64,000 nt of DNA from Laguncularia racemosa (taxonomy: Eukaryota > Streptophyta > Magnoliopsida > Myrtales > Combretaceae). The translations under genes were made by a program, and so were the position numbers. Below the pieces are notes generated by a model. It saw only the letters and a list, made by a program, of their open reading frames with translations. It had not been told where the DNA came from and did not search any database. The stretch's first letter is position 1; the number at the start of each line of letters is the position of its first letter. Below are positions 46,401 to 57,096 of this stretch, one piece after another. The stretch is taken from NCBI GenBank assembly GCA_037954665.1, contig JBBMOL010000018.1, positions 62,001 to 126,000 on the forward strand, given 5' to 3'.

Positions 46401-47730
46401 GGTTTGTAATAGTTTGAGAAGGTAACTTACCTTGAGTTTCTAACCTGTTTACGGCTGAAGCAAGTTGGCTTACCTGATTCTCCAAGTTTTGAATGCTTTG
46501 CTTTGTTTCCTCCTGAAATTGTTTGGTATTCACAGCTAGAGACTTAACAATATCCTCAAGGGGCATACCTGAAGTGGAAGGAGCGTGGGGTACGTGGTGT
46601 GATGGCTTTGGCTGGAATTGTTGGAAATGTTGAGGGTTATTGCCATATTGGAAGTTAGGATGATCCCTCTATCCGGGACTGTAAGTATTTGAATAGGGAT
46701 CATACTTCCTCTGTGGTTGTCCTGGAAATCCACCTACAGCATTGGCGTGTTCATGATTGTCATCTTGCAATGTGAGGCACATGTCGGTCGGATGACTAGG
46801 AGCAGCACAAATTCCACAAGCTTTCACCTGTTGGGTATTTCCAAGAGCTAGCTGTTGCACAAGGGAGGTAAGATTAGAAATTTGATGTTCAAGGTTAGAC
46901 ACATTTACCTCATTTACCTTCCTTGAAGACGTATCATGCCTATACCCAAATTGTTGCGAATTGGCAGTCATAATGGAGATCAATTCCCTAGCTTGACCAG
47001 GGGTTTTGTTTACTATGGCGCCTCCACTTGCAGCATCCATCATCTTTCTTTCCATCGGAAGTAGGCCCTCGTAGAAGTATTGGATAAGGAGTTGTTCAGA
47101 TATCCCATGTTGTAGGCAGCTTGCACACAATTGCTTGAACGTCTCCCAATACTCATGAAGAGTCTCGGTGTCCCTTTGTTTTATACCACAAATTTCTCTT
47201 CTTATACCAGCGGCTCTAGATGCGGCGAAGAATTTGTCTAAGAAGAGTCTCACCATATCTGTCCAAGTGGTGATAGAACCTGGAGGCAAATAAAACAACC
47301 AATCTTTAGCTTTAGTACTTAAAGAAAACGGAAAAGCACGTAGCTTGATTTGATCGTCGGTTATTCCTTGCGGCCTCATACTAGAACACACTATATGAAA
47401 CTCTTTCAAATGCTTATGAGGATCTTCATTCTCAAGACCATGAAAGGTGGGTAGCAGATGTATCAACCCAGATTTTAACTCGAATTCCACGGCTAGTTCG
47501 AGGTAGTGAATACAAAGTGGTTGTTGATTCACATCCGGCGCAGCCAACTCCCTTAAAGTTCTCTCGGGATTTGCCATATCGTCTTCTTTTTCTGAATCAA
47601 GGGATGAATCAAACAAATCCGATGCTAAGTTGTGTCTAGTGGATGATCTAGCTTCTTGTCGTAGTCTCTCTAGAGTCTTCTCAATCTCCAGATTATAAAT
47701 TAGTTCACCTGTCTGAGAAGAACGAGTCAT
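46386..47730 (-). CDS. Gag of the gag-pro element
   Basis: I place the start at the Met at 47730 (MTRSSQTGELIYNLEIEKTL), just inside the PBS. An upstream Met at 47826 would lie in the LTR. The gag domain spans roughly 47460-46950 (NEDPHKHLKEF; LRAFPFSLSTKAKDWLFYLP; ETLHEYWETFKQLC; MMDAASGGAIVNKTP). A short Cys-containing segment, then NPYSNTYSPG-type sequence, precedes a TAG at 46669-46671 where Trp is expected (TGG to TAG). The frame continues open beyond it to about 46386 with a predicted coiled coil (NTKQFQEETKQSIQNLENQV). Apart from that stop the capsid part is intact. Confidence 0.85.
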
Positions 47731-47758
47731 ACAAGAATAGAAATAAATTTGACACCAA

Positions 47759-47776
47759 TCCCCGGCAACGGCGCCA
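47759..47776 (-). other. Primer binding site, perfect tRNA-Asp complement
   Basis: TGGCGCCGTTGCCGGGGA on the minus strand, 5 nt from the LTR end. It is a full 18-nt match to the 3' end expected of plant tRNA-Asp. Confidence 0.92.
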
Positions 47777-47781
47777 AAATT

Positions 47782-49522
47782 TGATGGGTGTCGAATCCAA
47801 CAAAAATAAAACCTACTCCTAGACAATTATATGATTTGCATATAGTGGTGAGTAGGGTCGAATCCACAGAGATTGGTTAAACTTATTTCTATTCAAGGAG
47901 AATAAAAGGGAAAAGAAAAATGGGGGGTTTTGTTTGTGAATCAAAATAAAGTAAAACAAGGTAAGAAAATCGGATATTAATAAAAGCCTAGCCAAAGGAA
48001 TCAAGATAGTTTAATTCAAGGAATTGATCATCGATGCAAATGTTCTCTATTCTTAGTTCTAGATAAACTGGTTATGGTTATTAACAAGCTCTAACAACCT
48101 ATCTCTCCTTACTTCCTCGATAACCTCAGACAAGCGCTTTGAATTATTTCTCTTATTGATTAAACAACCCTAAACAAGCGCTTAGAATTTAATCTATCAA
48201 TAGCATTAAGATCTAGAGAGACCACTAATTCATGCCAGCAGATTATAAGATAACCTATTTAAACATGATCACACACCTCCATAACATGAATTCGATCATC
48301 TCTTTTATAACCAAACATGTTATTGCGTCACTAAGACTAGAACAATCAAACAATTACGGATTTGACGTGCTAGTTGACAATATATTAACTTGCTAATTGA
48401 GTAGAAGAGCTCTATTCATACCAATCAACAAAGATAATAATGACAAAACGATCAGAAGATATATAAATACCCGAAAACAAAGAATAGAATAAATACAAGT
48501 CAATTAGACCTCACAATTCGTGGAGAATTAAACATCTATGACCCTTTGGCTAGAAAAGTAGCTTAGCTACTCATGTTCATCAACAAAACGAAAAATAAAA
48601 ATAAAAACATAATGAACCCGGTTGCTTGCTCTGCCTCCTCGTTTCCTTCTTGTCTCCATGGTGATTCCAGATTCCCAAAGATTAAAAGTTGTCCTAACCC
48701 TCTAGGGTTGGTTCTATTTATATTGTTAGGGAGATGGCATGTGATCTTTTTCTAGCAAGATACGAAAATATCTTTCCTTTTCCAAGTAGATTTCGAGAAG
48801 TAAATGTTCGTCCGCCTGGCACACCCTAACACACGGCCGTGGGTCAAGCCGTGCCATCCTCTGTGCATATTCTTCAAGTCTTCATCCGCGCCCAGTGTGT
48901 ACCACGGTTATGCACACGGCCAGATTTCAAGCCGTGCCTTAATCTGTGCATAATCTACAAGTCTTCATCCGTGTCCAGTGTGTACCACGGTTACACCCAC
49001 GGCTAGATTTCAAGCCGTGCCTTAATCTGGTTGATGTTCCACACTTTCTTTTCCTTGGCACATCTAGCTTCCACCACGGCTCCAAGCACGGTTGCTCCCA
49101 CGGCTTCCACCACGGCCGTGCCCTAAGCCGTGTCTCTCTCTGTTCAAAGTCCACATTTCCGCCTTCTTGTCCAGTGAGGGGCACGGTTTTCACCTTGGTC
49201 GTGCCTCAAACTGTGCTAGTTCCTAGTTAGCTACACGGCCGTGTACTTCAACCGTGTATCTTTCTGTTGATTCAAAACCAAGTACACGGCCGTGTACTTC
49301 AATTACACGCCCATGTACTTCCCTCTGGCGGTGTAAATCCTTGTCTTTAAACCAAGTTGTAGATGGCTTCTCTAATTTACTTGAATTGGCATCCTTGACT
49401 CCATTTAACCTGATTTATCACGATGATAGAATTAAAGTACCATTTCCTTATGATTTCTATAAAATCAATAATAATTTAACATAATTTATACTATAAGGAT
49501 TGAGTATAAAATGGCTCTATCA
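47782..49522 (-). repeat. 5' LTR of the gag-pro element (1741 bp)
   Basis: Partner of 42725-44465. TATA box at 48722-48715, U3 palindrome array at about 48827-49337. This copy would drive transcription of the element on the minus strand, toward gag. Confidence 0.95.
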
Positions 49523-50595
49523 TAATACAATAAATCTTTTCGGTACCTTCAGTTAATCAACGATGGTCATGATTACTTATATTACAATACAAATTTATTT
49601 TTGTTTCTTTAGGAACATATTAGGGTTACCTTAGAGCATTAGATGGTACATACATTGCAGTTACGACACCAGTTGCAGATAGACCTAGGTATCGAACAAG
49701 GAAAGGGCATCTTACAACGAATGTCATGGGTGTATGTGATCGTGACATGAAATTTATCTACATATTGGCTGGCTGGGAAGGGTCTGCATCAGATTCTAGA
49801 GTATTACATGATGCAGTCATTCGATCTAATGGATTGAGAGTTGCACCTGGTAAGCATTTTAAAAAAGAAAAATGTTTTCATTTTATCTATCCAGTTGAAA
49901 TTTTTCATGTAAATTTATGTGGTTACATTTCGTTGTAGGTTCATATTATCTAGTGGATGATGGATATTCCAATGCACCAGGATTCCTTTCCCCTTTTAGA
50001 GAGAGGCGTTATCACATTCAAGAGTGGGCTACAAGTCAACGTAGGCCTCAAAATCGTGAGGAATTATTTAACTATAGATATGCAAGGGCAAGAAATGTTG
50101 TTGAGAGATGTTTTGGAATTTTGAAGAAACGATGGGGTATTCTAAGGAGTCCATCATTTTATCCCATCAAAATACAATGTCAAATGATTCTAGCTTGTTG
50201 TCTATTACACAACTTCATTCGAATGTACATGCTACTGGACCCATTCGAGCACGCAGTAATTGAAGGAGATGAAGTTCCAATTGGAGAAAATGGAATTGAT
50301 GCAATTGAAACAGTAGAACCTATTGAGACATGGACTGAGATGAGGAATACCTTAGCACAAGAGATGTATGATGAATGGAGGGCCCGCCATAGGAACTAGA
50401 ATGTCACTGATTGTTGTACTTTCTTTGATTATGTATCTTGGATCAGTGTCGGTACTGATTTTTCGTTATTTTTATATTATTGAAATCATTTAGTTGTCCA
50501 ATTTGCAATTTTATGTTGTAATGTAACTTGAAATATTCTATCCACTGTTTGTATGCATGAATTACATTTTATTTGTTTGGTTTTTGCCTTACACT

Positions 50596-51544
50596 ATGGA
50601 TTCGTTTACAGTCATAGATAGTAGAGATAAAAAAACTAGACATTCTTGGAGCCAAGTTGAGGAAGATACGTTATTGATGGTGCTGGAGGAGTTAGTCGTT
50701 GAAGGATACAAAGGAGAAAATGGCAGTTTTAAGAATGGGGCGCATGAAGAAGCTTTAAAAAGAATGAAAAGCCACATTCCAGAAATCAATCTCAATGTTA
50801 GGCAAATTGTTAACAAAATGAAGAGGTGGTCAATGAAACTGGCAGAGGTTGTTGACATGATAAATACTAGTGGATTTGGGTGGGATGATGCCAAAAAATG
50901 TGTTATTGTTGATAATGATGCAATTCTTGCTAAATACATAGAGGTAAAATCAACATTATGTTTATTTTGAAATAAGCTCATTTTTTATACGTTAATTCTT
51001 TGTTATTATAATAACTATTTCTATTGTTTTATAGAAACATCCAAAGGTTGCTAATCATGCCAACAAGGAATTTAAAGAGTTTGAAAAACTTCAAGGAATA
51101 TTTGGAAATGATAGAGCAACTGGTAAAAGGGCTGAAACACCAGCAGATGTGATACAGAACTTGCAAAATGAGGGTGAGGATACTTTTGATGAAGAAATGG
51201 AGTCAGAACAAGTGCCACAGTCTACTGAAGCCTCCAGCTATGCCTCACGTGAGCCATCTGTGCGACCGACTCGCAAGCGTCCAATGGCAGAATATGCTGC
51301 AAAATTTATATCTACGTTTCAAAAGAGCATTAGTGATGTTAGGAGTGATTTTGCTTTACTTGCAGGAAAAATTGCTAATCCTCCTAAGGACGATATTGTT
51401 GCAGAGTTGAAAACATTAGGATTGTCGGAAAATGAAGAGTTGGATGTTCTTATGCAAATGGCGACAAATCCACAGTATGAGAAGTTTTTTTGGAGGCTCG
51501 AAGGAGAACAACACCTAGCATTTGTTAGGCGAATTATTGGTTGA
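50596..51544 (+). CDS. Harbinger Myb/SANT-like DNA-binding protein
   Basis: Two exons (50596-50943, 51035-51544) joined in phase 0 give 285 residues. The first exon holds the trihelix-like Myb/SANT domain (HSWSQVEEDTLLMVLEELV; NVRQIVNKMKRWSMKLAEV; SGFGWDDAKKCVIVDND). The second starts HPKVANHANKEFKEFEKLQ and IFGNDRATGKRAE, the usual continuation (PF12776 type). A Glu-rich linker, a basic KR stretch (RPTRKRP) and a C-terminal helical part follow. In Harbinger elements this protein binds the ends and helps import the transposase. A start at 50557 is possible, but the Met at 50596 fits the family better. No stop or frameshift was seen, unlike its partner. Confidence 0.85.
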
Positions 51545-52127
51545 TGTAAAACATGTTTGTAGTATTTATGTAATTGAGACTTCTTTCATTGGCTTTGTAT
51601 TATCGAACCTCTCTACCCTGGTTTAGTACCTTATATGGTTAAACCGGTTTTTGGATTTTTTAGAAGTTGTAACCTCATGTATCTCCTGCAACAGAGTTGG
51701 CAGGTTTTCTATCAGATTTAGTTGGCAGGTCATAATCATAGAAACTACTTTGACTATTGAAACTTATGATTATTATCTTATCTATGTCATTTATGCCTTG
51801 TCCTTATGAAATATAAAAGTGATTGATGTTCTAATCTAATCGATCTAATTTATGGATGGATTTTCTAATTTTCAGGTCCTTCAATGACTTGTTTAAAGTG
51901 GTTGATGGATATGTGGATGGTTCAGTGTAAAAGTGTTTTATGTTTTCAGTGACATATTCAAAATTATAAATAATGTATTATTTCATTAAATATAACATAT
52001 TTCCTATAATATTTAATATTATATATTAAACCTTCAAATCATTTTTTTTATAATAATATGAAATATATAAAAATAACTATGATATAAGTAAAAAAGGGAA
52101 AAATTGTCAATTTTACTCTATCCAGTC

Positions 52128-52361
52128 CAGTACTTTGCAATTTCAAACACTAGATAGCACAAAAGCCTTCTCTAGGGCAAAACAGTCAAATTACCTATGT
52201 TCAGTCCAGTACTTTGCAATCCAAACACTAGACAGTACAAAAATCCTTGTCCAGTACTGAACAAATCAAACGTGGTACAAAAATATTTTTTATCCAGTCC
52301 TTCTTTTTTTGTAATGTCCAGTACTCCTTGTTCTGTCTAGTACCAGTAACCAAACGGTACC
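52128..52361 (-). repeat. Harbinger right terminal region with subterminal repeats
   Basis: Inverted counterpart of the left end: GTCCAGTCCAGTACTTTGC, TCAGTCCAGTACTTTGC, TTGTCCAGTACTG and TGTCCAGTACTCC, then the TIR ending at 52361. Confidence 0.65.
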
Positions 52362-52364
52362 TTA

Positions 52365-53880
52365 ATTTAGTAAAACTGCTCCATTATGAGTAAATCATCC
52401 CCCAAATATAATAGTTACCAACATTTTCTCATGTCATAAAAATAGATCAAATAAGTTGAAATCTTTCCATTGTGGTAATTTACAAATATTTAATCTATTA
52501 CTAATTTATTATTGTTTGTGATAAAATTACATTGTAATGAAAAAAATGTTCCATTATAATAATTTATTAGTAAACTACAATTTGCAAGTTTGTGTTTTCA
52601 CCATTTTTCACTTTGCATCTCTATTTTTGTTTTTCATGCTTTGCACACCTATCTTTTGTCTCTATTTGTTAATATCAATCAACGGACACTAGCTTTTTGT
52701 CGGTCAACAAATAAGTAATTTAAGAAAATAATATTATTGAATATATTTATAATCAAGATAATAAAAAGTTACAAATATAATGAAAGAAAAATTCATAGAA
52801 AAAGAAGAAAAAAACTTAAAGAATAGACCCTAAATAAATTACAAAATCACAATCAAGCACTATAGGTAAGTTATGCAACCCAATTGAGGTAGTCATTAAT
52901 GCAACCTAATTATAACTAGATGAGATTTTTCTTTAGATGTCTTTTTCTTTTCTTTCTCTCTCTCTCTTTTACTTTATTTATTTATTATACATATATTTTT
53001 TGCTTTTTGGGTGTGACACCCTTAGGGTATTGGCATAGCCGTCTCCCACTATAAATAGGTTCACAAACCACCTATAGTAATAGGTCACAACCTAATAATC
53101 TATTTAGGGCTGTCCGAGCTACCTTGAAGCTAGGGGATTGTTGACCACAACTTGGGGTTTTTTTGGCTTTTGCTTTATCTAGATATATATATATTTTAAC
53201 ATTTCATTATTTTTAATATAATTTAGTTAAATATATTTAATAGTATTATTTTTTTAAATTACTTATTTGTAAACCAACCAAAAATGATATGTATCCATTG
53301 ATTAATATCAACAAATGAAGATGAAACATATATATGTAAAATGTATCTACTACCATTTTTTCATGAATTTTAGTATAAATATGAAAAATATGGTGAAAGG
53401 ATTCCACTGTGGTAAATCATCAAACTTATGGTTAGCAACTTTTCATAAATTGTATTAATTTTCATTAAATCTATTAAAGTTTTGTGATTATGGTAGTTTT
53501 TCAAATTTGCAAATGCTACCAACTTCTCGTTGATGATAATGACATGTGTTGAATTTCGCACAGCCATTTTATTGGTGCAAATTGTTAAAATTATTTTTTG
53601 TTACAAATTTTTTATCTAATAGTTTAGGTGTATTGAATCACATAAACTTAGTAAACCATATTTTACTAAGATTTTTAATGTTTGTGGTGAAAGTAACCCC
53701 AATTTGGTAAAACACTTCAATTATGGCAAATTATCTGAAACATAACAGTTACCAACCTCTTCTCGTATGTTATAAAAGTATATAAGTTAGGATCTATCAA
53801 TTGTGGTAAAAATATATCATAATGGTAAAAGTGTATATGTGGTAATAGTTACCTTGTGGTAGATCGTTAATTTTTTTTTA
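52365..53880. repeat. Diverged TGGTAAA repeat, right of the Harbinger element
   Basis: Units about 200-300 bp apart share TTAGTAAAAC, GGTAAATCATC, AACAGTTACCAAC, TTCTC(A/G)TATGT and AGTTAGGATCT...TTGTGGTAA. Best copies are 52365-52560 and 53660-53830. They match 38880-39230. No coding sequence. The CT-rich stretch near 52950-52970 is a microsatellite. Confidence 0.55.
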
Positions 53881-54695
53881 TAATTAATAACCTTTCATTG
53901 ATGGTGATATATATAGTTTAAATGGACCAAATTGTATTGGTTCTAATAAAATTACACGAAAGCTATTGACATTGTTATTTATGGTGAAAATATTTTTATT
54001 TTTTATTTTTTTTTCTTTTTGTTGGTTTTTTTTTTTTTTTTTGACCCTTTTATTGCATGATGATAAGCAAATTGTCTTTCCCATAATAAAAATGGAGGCG
54101 GAAACTGAATACATATCAACCAATTAATACATACCAACCTCCTCATTCATGCCATGCCAACTTGCCTTGGTGACTATTTAATGGGCGAGAGAAACACGGA
54201 ATGAAATGGAAATTTTATGGGAGAAATGATTGTTCCTTCTCCTTAGCTAGTTCACGCGTAATGTAATAGCTTCGAAATCTGACTTTGGACCGGAATGAAC
54301 ATCAAATGCCATGCATTGCATTGAAAATAATAATAATAATAAAAACTTGTGTGGTATTATTTTTATCAGTTATGTAACTTTATGTACACGTGGTCAACTT
54401 CTTCTATCAAAAGTTTTGCAGTAATGAAGTGGTTTTCCAAGCAAAAAAAGCAAAGTTTTGCATGTATAGCGTAGCAGAAAATAAAAGAAAAATATAGAAC
54501 TATAATATTATTAAAGTGCAAGAAGCTTTCTGGAGTCTTACATAACATACAAAAACATATTAATATGTTAAATTTAAAACTATAGATTATAATTATTACC
54601 GTTGGAGAGAAGTTGTATTGGATGGTAAATGGTTATATAAGGACACATATCATTATTTCTTGAGCGATAACCATTATATAGGGGGCAAAAAAAAA

Positions 54696-54730
<35 letters not shown>

Positions 54731-55139
54731 GGGGGGAATGATTTTAAATCTCTACACCATTATTCTTAATTAAGCTTATCCCATAACGCAATGTAAGAAA
54801 GTCAACTGGTTTTCATTGTTGGCATGCACATGTACTTAGTCCTTTGTTTTGGAATGAAACTCAAACCAGAATTTGATTACCTAGTATCTTGCTAGCTTGC
54901 TTGTCTCCTCTCCTGATTATAATTCCCATTTACTTTACTAATCGTGGGCATGTTGCCTTACGCTCTCTTACTTGATATGAACTCAGATAGTTTGACTTTG
55001 GCAGCTACTTTATATATATATATATAGTTCCCAATTACCCACCTCATATATCGCCACGTCTTTTGATTGATTTATTTATTTTTGTTATTCTCGGCATGTT
55101 TTTATTCTTTTCTTAATCGAAAATCATTTATTTCTTCAA
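53881..55139. other. No recognisable gene; poly-G tract
   Basis: AT-rich intergenic DNA with one run of 33 consecutive G at 54696-54728 preceded by nine A. Nothing coding is recognised. Confidence 0.5.
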
Positions 55140-55978
55140 TTAATTGCTGGATCGTTGGACTGGACGTGTGCCTCCCGGTTTTAGGCCGTGGGCATACTTC
55201 ATTTGTTGGGCCTTGGATGCACTTGGATTTAGGGTGGACTTAGACAGATGGCGCTGTTGCTGCTTTGAGCTGGGATGCTGGACCCTGCAGCTTTCTTGGA
55301 CGTGTCCTCCTTCGATACTGGCTTTCTCATGCACATCGAGAAAGGGCAAATATCAACAAATATGGGATGATCTTTTTCTTATAGATTTTATTTTATTTTA
55401 CGTTATTTAGATTGGGTATAATTTTATTATTATTATTTTATTTAATTAGATTTAGTTCCTTATTTCTGGAATTTGGTTATATTAGTACCTTACTCTTACT
55501 CTTAAGATAGCAAACATTTTATTTTCTAGTTTCTTTAAAATTGGTTTCCCAAAATATTGAGTATTATTAGACTTATAAATAAGCAAAGTCCATAATCAAT
55601 TGAGGAGAGAATAACATTTGATCAATAAAAAATACTCTTAGAAATTGATATAATGCCTTTTTTTCCTCTTTAATGGTGTGATTCCATTAAAATATCCCTT
55701 GTTGATGTGAGGTTTTTAGGATATAGTGATGTCCAAGCAAAAAATCCAATTAGGTGGTGTGATACTGTTAAATATATCTTTTCTAGGTTTATTGTTTTAG
55801 TTACTTAAAAAAAAATTATTCTATTTATTTGTATCAATTTCATAATGTATTCAATATAATTAATGTTTAGATTACTTTTTCTAGTTAATTTCAATATTTT
55901 TCCATACTTTTCCATATTATTCTCTACAATCCTACATGTTTTCTTTCGTTCTTTTATTTTTTGCTTCTATTGTCTTAT
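55140..55978 (+). repeat. LTR-like region of an older retroelement
   Basis: A TATA box (TATAAAT, 55574-55580) is followed by a typical LTR leader, and the region ends ATTCA just before a tRNA-Met type primer site. A GC-rich block (55140-55335) stands out from the AT-rich surroundings. The 5' boundary is not resolved and no matching 3' copy was identified. Confidence 0.45.
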
Positions 55979-55984
55979 TCAAAT

Positions 55985-55996
55985 TGGTATCATAGC
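55985..55996 (+). other. tRNA-Met type primer binding site
   Basis: TGGTATCATAGC differs at one base from the plant consensus TGGTATCAGAGC (intact at 35196-35207). It lies 6 nt after the putative LTR end. Confidence 0.6.
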
Positions 55997-56066
55997 TTAT
56001 TATCTTAATCCATTTAAAACTTTGACTTCGAATGTTCTTTCATAATATAAAACACATAGGTTCCTT

Positions 56067-56577
56067 TTGTTCCACACAAATATATCTCAAAACATGGAAT
56101 ATATTTTTAGTGATTTTCAGAAGAAGTTTATGTCTAGGATGGATGAAGTTAAGACTATGTTAGATACAATAAGTCACCAACTTAAAACCATTGACTATTG
56201 CTTTAATGCTTCTAGAATTCCTAAATTACCCATCAACCAACAGCAGTATGCCACAATTGTAAACCAAGTCTCACATAATATCCTAAAAAACAACATAAAG
56301 CATAATTCTCTTAAAGTTGAGCTAGAACATAAAAACACACAAAGTAGTGCACACGAGGCATTGGATGAAAAAGTTTGGGAGCCTTTTGATCCTATCCTTG
56401 AGGAAGATCCTAGTGAGATTATTCCACCTCCATCTATATTTCAATTTTTAAGCTATGTCGAGTTACTTACTGCTTAAACTCTTGGAAAGTCTATAAAAAT
56501 TGATTTAAATGATGACTTACATGAGTTTACTATAAAATTTTGTTAATGAGGATCTGAAATATCTAGAGGAAGACATA
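56067..56577 (+). pseudogene. Unrecognised gag-position ORF, interrupted by an insertion
   Basis: 136 codons open from 56067 to 56477 (MFHTNISQNMEYIFSDFQKK), then stops. It has an N-terminal helical part, a middle rich in Asn/Gln/Lys and an acidic Pro segment (VWEPFDPILEEDPSEIIPPP). Position right after the PBS suggests gag, but I do not recognise the family. The sequence is broken at 56577 by the element 56578-62083 and should continue at 62089. Confidence 0.4.
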
Positions 56578-57096
56578 TGATAGGCCCCTTTTTTTTTTGT
56601 AAAACTAAAGTGCACTAATTTGGCCTACTAATTAACCTATAAAGAAAACCAATACACTCACTCTCTCTTATTACTTTTTCTCTCTTGAGGGTTTTCTCTC
56701 TTTGTTAGGTAACGTTTGAAACCCTAGAATTTGGTTAATCTCTATTTCTCGTATTTGTGTTTTTTACTCAGGAAATTAAACTAGTAAAATGTTACTATCT
56801 TGACCTATTTATTTGTGAGGTTTAATTACCAATTCAAGCTTGGCTCGCCCTAAGAAAGGTAAGGGAAGAAGAAGGAAATAGAAAGATTTTCAAGGGTAAA
56901 AAAGATGGTTTTCTGCTTTACCTCTTTACCTTTATATTTACTTGTTTGTTACAAGTTGTATTTTCTCGCTCTTATTCTATTACATTTTAAATGTTTGATA
57001 ACAATTTGTAAACTAAAATACTTAGTAATGAACTTCTCAAGCCATCTTAGTCTCTTGCTAAGTTGTTGACTATGCCTTTGACCCCTTGTCATAACA
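56578..57096 (-). repeat. 3' LTR of the decayed chromovirus
   Basis: Plus strand TGATAGGCCCC... to CTTGTCATAACA. Shares long blocks with 61565-62083, including CTACTTAGTAATGAAC-type and CTCAAGCCATCTT(A/T)GTCTCTT. A purine-rich GATGGAAAA lies just beyond it on the minus strand (PPT). Confidence 0.85.

Larger units (their letters stand above)
42725..49522 (-). mobile_element. Recent non-autonomous Athila-like LTR retrotransposon (gag-pro only)
   Basis: LTRs of exactly 1741 bp (42725-44465 and 47782-49522) start TG and end CA. TAATA flanks both sides (42720-42724, 49523-49527). A perfect tRNA-Asp PBS and a PPT abut the LTRs. The LTRs differ at about 25 sites by eye, nearly all transitions, with no indel seen. 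The 3316-bp interior encodes gag (one nonsense change) and protease only. RT, RNase H and integrase are absent and a 1.3-kb non-coding spacer precedes the PPT. It lies in the first intron of the Harbinger transposase. It must have moved with enzymes supplied by another element. Confidence 0.93.
42208..50399 (+). pseudogene. Harbinger DDE transposase, three exons, broken in exon 1
   Basis: Exons inferred at 42208-42718, 49624-49849 and 49939-50399, with GT/AG introns. Exon 1 is the N-terminal helix-turn-helix part (MCRNSFAHLCELI, GGMRCNGRATVEEQVAIFL, FRRSSETISRNCHQVL). It has an in-frame TGA at 42418-42420 where Arg (CGA) is likely, and an extra A in a nine-A run near 42553-42561 that shifts the frame. 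Exon 2 starts after ATTAG and reads GYLRALDGTYIAV (first Asp), then SASDSRVL (second Asp). Exon 3 has SYYLVDDGY and NVVERCFGILKKRW (Glu). GCLGALDG of the family appears as GYLRALDG. The first intron holds a 6.8 kb retrotransposon. The catalytic core frames are open, but full-length protein cannot be made. Confidence 0.85.
39465..52361 (+). mobile_element. PIF/Harbinger DNA transposon with nested LTR element
   Basis: Terminal inverted repeats: the left end GGTAGCGTTTGGTT and the reverse complement of the right end GGTACCGTTTGGTT match at 13 of 14 positions. TTA lies on both sides (39462-39464, 52362-52364), the normal target duplication. Total 12,897 bp, or about 6.1 kb after removing the nested retroelement and its TSD copy. 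It carries the two usual genes, a DDE transposase (broken) and a Myb/SANT-like protein (intact). Copies of AGTACTGGAC lie near both ends. The left 2.7 kb is non-coding and partly GC-rich. Confidence 0.9.
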
